From Candidatus Cloacimonas sp. (GTDB taxonomy: Bacteria > Cloacimonadota > Cloacimonadia > Cloacimonadales > Cloacimonadaceae): a DNA stretch of 13,076 nt. Numbering within the stretch: the stretch's first letter is position 1; every line of letters begins with the position of its first letter. The stretch covers positions 14,681 to 27,756 of the forward strand of contig DAONFA010000031.1 in assembly GCA_035403355.1 (NCBI GenBank), given 5' to 3'. Shown here in pieces: positions 8,176 through 13,076 of this stretch. The notes beneath the pieces were generated by a model. The model worked only from the letters and a program-made list of their open reading frames with translations. It was not told where the DNA came from and did not search any database. The position numbers were made by a program, and so were the translations under genes.

Positions 8176-9825
8176 CTATGCCATCATTTTGGCTATATCA
8201 CTATCCGCATCCGTAATTTGCTGCAAACCGAAGGTCTGAACAATCACTTTTGCCACATTGGGGGAAAGAAATCCGGGTAGAGTAGGGCCTAAAATAATAT
8301 TCTTAAATCCCAAAGAAAGCAAAGCCAGAAGCACAGCTACAGCTTTCTGTTCATACCAGGCAAGGTCAAAAGAAAGCGGAAGCTTATTCACATCATCCAA
8401 ACCAAACGCTTCTTTCAACTTCAAAGCAATAACTGCCAGCGAATAGGAATCGTTGCATTGTCCGGCATCCAAAACCCTGGGAATTCCGTTAATATCACCC
8501 AAAGGAAGTTTTAGATAACGATATTTGGCACAGCCAGCTGTTAGAATAACAGTATCTTCAGGCAATTTTTCTGCTACTTCAGTAAAATACTTTCTGCCGG
8601 GCATTCTACCATCACAACCAGCCATTACAACAAACCTTTTTATCGCTCCACTTTTAACTGCTTCAATAATTTTATCTGCCAGTCCTAAAACGGTGGAATG
8701 AGCAAAACCGCCAATAATTTCACCTGTCTCTATTTCCTTGGGTGGTTGGCATTTAAGAGCTCTTTCAATTAGCGGAGTAAAATCCTTTTCTTTGCCTTTT
8801 TCCCTATCCGGAATATGCACTGCATCAGGATAATTTACTGTTCCAGTAGTAAATAAACGATTCAGGTAACTACTTTCCTTGCGTAAGGGAACCAGGCAGT
8901 TAGTTGTCATTAAAATAGCTCCGTTAAAGCTTTCAAAGTCCTCCAGTTGATGCCACCAGGAATCACCATAATTGCCTATAAAGTGTTTATATTTCTTAAA
9001 AGCGGGGTAATAATGAGCCGGCAGCATTTCTCCATGAGTGTAAATATCCACACCCTTGCCTTCGGTTTGTTTCAACAGCTCTTCCAAATCCTTCAAATCG
9101 TGACCGCTAACTAAAATACCAGGGTTTTTGCCTACCCCCAGTTTTACTTTTGTGGGTTCAGGGTTCCCGTAGGTCTTAGTATTGGCTTCATCCAATTTAG
9201 CCATCACTTTAACAGCATTTTCACCTGTCTTCAAAACCAGATTTACCAGTTGCTCTACAGTCAAGTTATCATCTAAAGTAGCAGCCAGACCTTCCATAAC
9301 GAACTTATTTACATCGTCATCCTGATAGCCCAAAACGGCTGCGTGTTCACCGTAAGCGCAAATCCCTTTAATACCGTAAATAATTGTCTCACGCAAAGAA
9401 CGAATATCCTCATTTTCTGTTCTAAGCACACCTGTTTTTCTGGCAAATTCATCATACTCATCTTTTTTCAGCTGGAAAGTTACCGCTTCCGGACAGGTAT
9501 CACATTTACCTGCCATCAAGTTGCAGAGTTCATCTTTCCGCTTATCCCTCAAAGCAAGAGTTGCTTCAATTGTGTCTCTGATGTTTGCTTCGTCCCAATT
9601 AACATTTGTAATGGTTTTAAACAAAGCGTTCATCACAAAAACCGAATCCTCCGGATAATATCTGCCATTTTCCTGAAGCTTTACCGATGCATAAGCCAGA
9701 CCCTTCAGACCGTAAATCAACAGATCAAACAGGTTGGCAAGGGTTTCACTCTTTCCGCAAACTCCACGCATTGTGCATCCCAGGTTGCGGGATGTTTCCT
9801 GACATTGATAACAGAACATACTCAT
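8176..9825 (-). CDS. hcp: Hybrid cluster protein (hydroxylamine reductase), class I
   Basis: The 549-residue protein is full length for class I Hcp. The N-terminal [4Fe-4S] cysteines are C5, C8, C17 and C23 (C-x2-C-x8-C-x5-C), the spacing seen in Desulfovibrio-type enzymes rather than the enterobacterial [2Fe-2S] class. All hybrid 4Fe-2O-2S cluster ligands are present at the expected spacing: H242, E266, C310, C404 (the persulfide position, in MAGCDGRMPG), C432, C457, E492 and K494. Hcp is cytoplasmic. It was first described as a hydroxylamine reductase, is now linked mainly to nitric oxide reduction and nitrosative stress, and also has peroxidase-like activity. The start ATG follows AAGGAGA at good spacing. 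It is the last gene of a leftward operon, 15 bases after the cupin stop, and ends before a strong terminator. The usual partner reductase Hcr is not adjacent, as in most strict anaerobes. Confidence 0.96.
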   Translation of the reverse strand: MSMFCYQCQETSRNLGCTMRGVCGKSETLANLFDLLIYGLKGLAYASVKLQENGRYYPEDSVFVMNALFKTITNVNWDEANIRDTIEATLALRDKRKDELCNLMAGKCDTCPEAVTFQLKKDEYDEFARKTGVLRTENEDIRSLRETIIYGIKGICAYGEHAAVLGYQDDDVNKFVMEGLAATLDDNLTVEQLVNLVLKTGENAVKVMAKLDEANTKTYGNPEPTKVKLGVGKNPGILVSGHDLKDLEELLKQTEGKGVDIYTHGEMLPAHYYPAFKKYKHFIGNYGDSWWHQLEDFESFNGAILMTTNCLVPLRKESSYLNRLFTTGTVNYPDAVHIPDREKGKEKDFTPLIERALKCQPPKEIETGEIIGGFAHSTVLGLADKIIEAVKSGAIKRFVVMAGCDGRMPGRKYFTEVAEKLPEDTVILTAGCAKYRYLKLPLGDINGIPRVLDAGQCNDSYSLAVIALKLKEAFGLDDVNKLPLSFDLAWYEQKAVAVLLALLSLGFKNIILGPTLPGFLSPNVAKVIVQTFGLQQITDADSDIAKMMA

Positions 9826-9840
9826 TTTTTTCTCCTTTTT

Positions 9841-10158
9841 TTATGGTTTGGGCATTTTGATTACTAATAACCGCAAGTTCTTATCCCCTTCGTTTAGAAC
9901 ACCGTGGGGAATACCCTTTGGACTCTCAATCAGGGTGTCCACAGGAAAGCTTTGTTTCTCTTCTCCAATTTCCAAAGTGGCTGTCCCTTCCAATACATAA
10001 AAAGCCACATTCACCGGAGTGATATGTTTCTTTAAATGAGCCCCGGGAGCTAAATTGAGATGAACTATTTCTCCTTCCGGTGCCTCATAGATTTTAGAAC
10101 CCCGAATGCCATTGGCATTAACTTTGGGCTCAACATCCTGCCAGGTTCTGCTTTTCAT
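9841..10158 (-). CDS. Small single-domain cupin protein
   Basis: The 105-residue protein is one cupin barrel. Motif 1 starts at G39 with H45 at the canonical first position, and ends at G58 after FYVLEG. Motif 2 covers about residues 72-89 (PKGIPH, H85, N89). The second His of motif 1 is T47 and the Glu is V51, so the usual metal site is incomplete. H41 and H45 could still bind metal with H85, or the protein may be a metal-free binding or sensor domain. The start is strongly supported by AAGGAGG five bases before ATG. That ribosome site overlaps the stop codon of the TetR gene (CCTTAAGGAGG), leaving 9 bases between the genes, so translational coupling is likely. Its role beside hcp is unknown; a small-molecule sensor or accessory to the stress response is an inference. 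Confidence 0.8.
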   Translation of the reverse strand: MKSRTWQDVEPKVNANGIRGSKIYEAPEGEIVHLNLAPGAHLKKHITPVNVAFYVLEGTATLEIGEEKQSFPVDTLIESPKGIPHGVLNEGDKNLRLLVIKMPKP

Positions 10159-10167
10159 TTTTCCTCC

Positions 10168-10755
10168 TTAAGGTTTTGTTTCTATCAGTTTCATAATTGT
10201 TTCTATCAGTTCCGAACCTTCTTGCTTCAGGTCAAAAGCACCATCGCTCAAATTCCATTGAGTAACCGTAAACCGCATTGAACCTACAATAATTCTGAAT
10301 AATTGCTTGGCAGAAAGATCGGTTCGTATTTTACCTTCCTGCTGTGCCTGAATAATATAATTTTCCAGTGCCTGTTTGTGTTTATGCATTATGCATTGCG
10401 ATTGTCCCTTAAAAGTAGGGTCATTTTTGAATAACTCCTCGGAAAACATCACTTTTGCCAAATCGGGATAGTTGCTGAAAAGAATATACCTATCCTCCAC
10501 AAAATGCCTGATGCTTTCTAAAGGAGGGTAAGCCCTATCCCTTATTTCCTGCAAGACCTTATTGGAAATACTTTCAAAATAGCCCAAAATCATTGTTACC
10601 AGTTCTCTTTTACTTCTAAAATGTCGGTATAGCGCAGCGTCGGTAACCCCTATTTTAGTTGCCAGATTTTTCGTTGTAAGCTTTTCATAGCCCTGATTAG
10701 CTATTATAGCAATTGCTGCTTTTAGGATATCTTTTTGTCGTGTAGTAAGTTCCAT
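10168..10755 (-). CDS. TetR/AcrR-family transcriptional regulator
   Basis: The 195-residue protein has the usual TetR length. Residues 1-50 form the N-terminal DNA-binding domain: helices around 6-22, then the helix-turn-helix at about 28-47 (TTKNLATKIGVTDAALYRHF). The remaining roughly 140 residues are the variable ligand-binding and dimerisation part, with C121 its only cysteine. ATG 10755 is preceded by AAGGGAA at good spacing. It is the first gene of the tetR-cupin-hcp operon. A palindromic operator 16 bases upstream overlaps the promoter, which points to autorepression and control of hcp. The ligand is unknown. hcp is more often controlled by Crp/FNR-type (HcpR) or NsrR regulators, so a TetR protein here is unusual. 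Confidence 0.93.
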   Translation of the reverse strand: MELTTRQKDILKAAIAIIANQGYEKLTTKNLATKIGVTDAALYRHFRSKRELVTMILGYFESISNKVLQEIRDRAYPPLESIRHFVEDRYILFSNYPDLAKVMFSEELFKNDPTFKGQSQCIMHKHKQALENYIIQAQQEGKIRTDLSAKQLFRIIVGSMRFTVTQWNLSDGAFDLKQEGSELIETIMKLIETKP

Positions 10756-10770
10756 TGTGTTTCCCTTATG

Positions 10771-10792
10771 TAAGTAAGTATTTACTAACTAA
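10771..10792. promoter_or_regulatory. Palindromic TetR-type operator
   Basis: The 22 bases consist of arms TAAGTAAGTAT and TTACTAACTAA, symmetric in 8 of 11 base pairs. The conserved pattern is T-AGT-AGTA--TACT-ACT-A, a form typical of TetR-family operators. It covers the last two bases of the -10 box and the likely transcription start, and ends 16 bases before the tetR start codon. That position would block transcription of the whole operon. Confidence 0.65.
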
Positions 10793-10818
10793 TTTAATCA
10801 AGTCCGCTCCGGTGTCAA
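10791..10818 (-). promoter_or_regulatory. Promoter of the tetR-cupin-hcp operon
   Basis: On the minus strand a perfect -35 box TTGACA (10813-10818), a 16-base spacer and a -10 box TAAATT (10791-10796, four of six matches) are read. Transcription would start near 10784, inside the operator palindrome. The strong -35 box with a fair -10 box suits a sigma-70-type promoter held down by a repressor. Confidence 0.55.
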
Positions 10819-10846
10819 GAAAAAGTTGGAAAAGCACATTGGGACT

Positions 10847-10951
10847 GGGGGTCGAGAGGTCTAGGGGGTCGAGAAGTCGAGAGGTCAAGAGGTCAAGAGG
10901 TCTGGGGGTCGAGAAGTCAAGAGGTCGAGAGGTCAAGAGGTTAAAGGGGGT
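10847..10951 (+). repeat. Purine-rich tandem array, 8 bp units in a 40 bp higher-order repeat
   Basis: Units of the form GAGGTCAA or GAGGTCGA repeat about every 8 bases. Two 40-base higher-order copies (10864-10903 and 10904-10943), each starting GGGGGTCGAGAAGTC, differ at about four positions. The plus strand is mostly purine. The stretch can be translated as an Arg/Lys/Ser/Gly-rich peptide, but there is no gene-like start, so I treat it as non-coding. It lies about 30 bases upstream of the operon promoter. Confidence 0.85.
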
Positions 10952-11019
10952 CAGTGGAAAGGATGAAACACCACCTATAATAAAAAAGCAGGAAAGCTAA
11001 TACCAAGTCCAATATGCAA

Positions 11020-11277
11020 TGCCATTGGCAATCTAAATTGATACAGATTGCCAAAGGCAATCTAAAATGATACAGAATGCCAACGGCAATCTAACTTGAT
11101 ACAGAATGCCAACGGCAATCTAACTTGATACAGAATACTAATGGCAATCTAAATTGATACAGAATACTAATGGCAATCTAAAATGATACAGAATACCAAT
11201 GGCAATCTAAAAATGCCAACGGCAATCTAAAAAACAGTACAGAATACTAATGGCAATCTAAAATGATACAGATTGCC
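11020..11277 (+). repeat. 29 bp tandem repeat array with hairpin cores
   Basis: The motif GGCAATCTA begins at 11027, 11056, 11085, 11114, 11143, 11172 and 11201, exactly 29 bases apart, and then at 11221 and 11252 after irregular steps of 20 and 31. The rest of each unit reads about A-A-N-TGATACAGAAT-N-CCAA-N. Where adjacent units meet, the sequence forms a short inverted repeat, perfect in ATTGCC-AAA-GGCAAT (11048-11061) and weaker elsewhere. There are no unique spacers, so it is not CRISPR. The 29-base period is not divisible by three, which argues against coding. Function unknown. Confidence 0.88.
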
Positions 11278-11284
11278 AGTTACA

Positions 11285-11785
11285 TCTTTTTGTAAAATTC
11301 CTCTTTCTCTCTTTTCCTCTTTTTCTCTTTTTCTCTTTTTCTCTTTTTCTCTTTGTTCAAAATCCTTTTTTTCTTTCTCTCTTTTTCTCTTCGTAAAATA
11401 AAATCTCAGTGTTTTCAGTGTCCTCTGTGGCTAAACTTTTTCTTTTTCTCTTTTCCTCTTTCTCTCTTTGTTCAAAATCCTTTTTTCTTTTTCTCTTTCC
11501 CTCTTTTTCTCTTTGTTCAAAATCTTTTTTTCCTTTATCTCTTTTTCTCTTCGTAAAATAAAATCTCGGTGCCTTCGGTGTTTTCGGTGGCTAAACTTTT
11601 TCTTTTTCTCTTTTTCTCTTTGTCCAAAATCTTTTTTTCCTTTCTCTCTTTTTCTCTTCGTAAAATAAAATCTCGGTGTCTTCGGTGCTCTCGGTGGCTA
11701 AACTTTTTCTCTTCGTAAAATCCTCTCATTTTGTTAGTCCAATCTCTGTGTCCTTCGTGTCCTTCGTGTCCTCTGTGTAAACAAA
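11285..11785 (+). repeat. Pyrimidine tract with TCGGTG-type repeat modules
   Basis: Long runs of CTCTTTTT on the plus strand alternate with a module beginning CTTCGTAAAATAAAATCTC and continuing as three GGTG- or GTGT-ended 9-mers up to GGCTAAAC. Module cores are at about 11405-11436, 11565-11596 and 11672-11703, with a variant at 11744-11782. A TTGT(T/C)CAAAATC linker recurs between them. The minus strand can be read as a Lys/Glu/Arg-rich peptide with TENTEGTE, a known style of spurious translation from such repeats. I see no real gene. Confidence 0.85.
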
Positions 11786-11811
11786 TCAGCCGGTAGCTTC
11801 ATAAAATGGAC

Positions 11812-11839
11812 TTGTCAATTCACTTTGTCACCTTATTAT
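11812..11839 (+). promoter_or_regulatory. Candidate hydE promoter
   Basis: TTGTCA (11812-11817) matches the -35 consensus in five of six bases and TATTAT (11834-11839) the -10 in five of six, with a 16-base spacer. Transcription would start near 11846, giving a very short leader of about 12 bases. A second TTGTCA lies at 11825-11830. The site starts right after the repeat tract, so the promoter seems to be repeat-free. Confidence 0.4.
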
Positions 11840-11845
11840 ATTATT

Positions 11846-11851
11846 AGAGGA
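11846..11851 (+). promoter_or_regulatory. Ribosome binding site deciding the hydE start
   Basis: AGAGGA lies six to seven bases before ATG 11858. An in-frame TTG at 11825 would add 11 residues but has no ribosome site and falls within the candidate promoter, so ATG 11858 is preferred. Confidence 0.7.
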
Positions 11852-11857
11852 ATACAC

Positions 11858-12928
11858 ATGCGTCCAGATAAAAAAATCTTACAAGAACTGCTTTCCACCG
11901 AAGGCAAAGAAAACCTGCAGGCATTATATAATAAAGCTTATGAGGTTAAAAAACAGTATGTTGGGACTACTGTTTATTTGCGAGGTTTGATTGAGCTAAG
12001 TAATATCTGCTCCAAGAATTGCTATTATTGCGGTATTCGCAGTGGCAATAAAGAATTGAAGCGTTATCAGATTAGTTATGAAGAAGCACTTGCAGAGGCA
12101 AAATTATGTCTGCAAATGCATTACGGTTCAATTGTTATTCAGGCAGGTGAACGCGAAGATAAACCCTGGGTTGATTTCATCACGAAGCTTATTCAGGGCA
12201 TTAAAGAGCTCTCTGAAGGCAAATTGGGAATAACTTTATCTTTGGGAGAGCAGAATTTAGAGGTCTATCAGCAATGGTTTGAAGCAGGAGCTCATCGTTA
12301 TTTGTTACGCATTGAGACCTCCAACAAAGAATTGTATAGCACATTGCATCCTGTTAATCACAGTTTTGAAAAACGCTTAAAATGTTTGAATTTGATTCAA
12401 GAATGTGGTTATCAGGTTGGTACAGGAGTAATGGTTGGTTTGCCGGGGCAAACAATTGAAGATTTAGTTAATGATATCCTCTTTTTTTATGATTTGGATG
12501 TTGATATGTTAGGAATGGGACCCTTTATTCCTCATCATAATACACCTTTGAAGTATCTATCAGAGAGTTTTCGTCCCCTGGAAGCATTAACAATGGGACT
12601 AAAAATGATTGCTACCTGCAGGATAGCGCTTAAAGATGTTAATATTGCCTCCACAACTGCTTTACAGGCACTTCATCCAATAGGCAGAGAGTTAGGATTA
12701 AAAGCAGGAGCCAATGTTTTAATGCCCAATATCACGGACACCAAATATAGAGAGGGCTATCAGCTTTATGAAGGAAAACCGGGTTTGAAAGAAACCGCTA
12801 TTCAATTTCAAAAGGACTTGGAAGAACGCATTGTTTCCCTTGGTGAGACAATTGGCTATGATGAGTGGGGAGATTCCAAACATTATTACCAACGAGAAGC
12901 AAAAAGGACAATTGGAACTGAGGACTAA
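11858..12928 (+). CDS. hydE: [FeFe] hydrogenase H-cluster radical SAM maturase HydE
   Basis: The 356-residue protein has the radical SAM cysteines C51, C55 and C58 (CSKNCYYC) for the [4Fe-4S] cluster that binds S-adenosylmethionine. Other HydE-type segments are IQAGE (94-98), TLSLGE (126-131), RYLLRIETSN (147-156), MVGLPGQTIEDL (192-203), GMGPFIPHHNTPL (219-231) and GANVLMPN (284-291). Length and order match Thermotoga HydE. HydE acts in the cytoplasm with HydF and HydG to build the diiron part of the hydrogenase active site, probably making the bridging dithiolate precursor. The three cysteines of the optional second cluster in some HydE proteins are missing from residues 291-325. None of hydF, hydG or hydA is adjacent, and repeats flank the gene on both sides. 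PylB is a related alternative, but the HydE motifs fit better. Confidence 0.93.
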   Translation: MRPDKKILQELLSTEGKENLQALYNKAYEVKKQYVGTTVYLRGLIELSNICSKNCYYCGIRSGNKELKRYQISYEEALAEAKLCLQMHYGSIVIQAGEREDKPWVDFITKLIQGIKELSEGKLGITLSLGEQNLEVYQQWFEAGAHRYLLRIETSNKELYSTLHPVNHSFEKRLKCLNLIQECGYQVGTGVMVGLPGQTIEDLVNDILFFYDLDVDMLGMGPFIPHHNTPLKYLSESFRPLEALTMGLKMIATCRIALKDVNIASTTALQALHPIGRELGLKAGANVLMPNITDTKYREGYQLYEGKPGLKETAIQFQKDLEERIVSLGETIGYDEWGDSKHYYQREAKRTIGTED

Positions 12929-12990
12929 ATACCAAGAATGAAAATCATAAGCAACCCCTAAATAATCCGTTGTTTTCAGGCAGCAAAATC

Positions 12991-13076
12991 CTCTTCCCCT
13001 CTTTGTAAAAAATACCTTTCAGTGTCTTCGGTGTCCTCGGTGGCTAAAACATATCCCTTTCCCTCTTTCTCTCTTT
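12991..13076 (+). repeat. Second copy of the TCGGTG/pyrimidine element
   Basis: After about 60 unremarkable bases behind hydE, the sequence returns to CTCTTCCCCTCTTTGTAAAA, then a module CAGTGTCTTCGGTGTCCTCGG running into GTGGCTAAAAC (about 13019-13050) and a CCCTTTCCCTCTTTCTCTC tract. It has the same orientation as the copies at 11285-11785 and is cut by the window end. Confidence 0.8.

Noticed and set aside
9343..9867. 174-codon plus-strand ORF over hcp
   Set aside because: It is antisense to the well-conserved N-terminal half of hcp and has no independent support.
10755..11000. Plus-strand ORF opposite the tetR promoter
   Set aside because: Its second half is the purine repeat array and its start lies on the operator and promoter of the opposite operon; no ribosome site is seen.
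11020..11277. CRISPR array
   Set aside because: The 29-base period is a head-to-tail repeat with no unique spacers and variable units, and there are no cas genes nearby.
11353..11729. Short ORFs on both strands in the pyrimidine tract
   Set aside because: They are translations of CTCTTTTT and TCGGTG repeats (Phe/Leu/Ser-rich or Lys/Glu/Arg-rich), lack ribosome sites and match no protein family.
11825..11857. TTG start adding 11 residues to HydE
   Set aside because: No ribosome site precedes it, it overlaps the likely promoter, and ATG 11858 has AGAGGA at good spacing.

Overview
The window looks like a chromosomal segment of an AT-rich, anaerobic, Gram-negative-type bacterium, most probably of the Cloacimonadota (Candidatus Cloacimonas) or a close relative. 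The pointers are a very large secreted protein ending in a type IX secretion (T9SS/Por) type A sorting domain with an NYPNPFNP motif, a lipobox lipoprotein with LVIVD-type propeller repeats, a class I hybrid cluster protein (Hcp) of strict anaerobes, an [FeFe]-hydrogenase maturase (HydE), and unusually large amounts of intergenic repeats. The taxon is inferred from this gene content; no rRNA or other phylogenetic marker is present.

Layout: bases 1-1440 hold no convincing gene. They contain several repeat families: a 66-69 bp tandem hairpin array (1-308), a 130-180 bp repeat in one inverted and two direct copies (379-1210), a 44 bp palindrome of four 11-mers (658-701), and a 41 bp direct repeat pair (1272-1385). 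Next, on the minus strand, come a 1820-residue C25 (gingipain-like) T9SS cargo protein (1441-6903), a terminator hairpin, an LVIVD beta-propeller lipoprotein (7004-8026), another strong terminator, and a compact three-gene operon transcribed leftward: TetR-family regulator (10168-10755), small cupin (9841-10158), hcp (8176-9825). The operon has a readable promoter (consensus TTGACA) whose -10 edge and start point lie on a palindromic TetR-type operator, so self-regulation is likely.

Bases 10819-11857 are a second gene-free stretch of about 1 kb, made of three consecutive repeat families: a purine-rich 8/40 bp array, a 29 bp array with hairpin cores, and a long pyrimidine tract punctuated by TCGGTG-type modules. 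On the plus strand follows hydE (11858-12928), and the TCGGTG/pyrimidine element resumes after it to the window end.

Functionally, the TetR-cupin-Hcp unit suggests a regulated response to nitrosative or oxidative damage in an anaerobe. HydE serves [FeFe] hydrogenase assembly, but its partners HydF, HydG and the hydrogenase are not in the window. The C25 protein and the lipoprotein are envelope or exported proteins. The most notable points are the apparent His-to-Tyr change at the C25 catalytic position, the TetR-controlled hcp operon with a cupin lacking canonical metal ligands, and the dense non-coding repeats.
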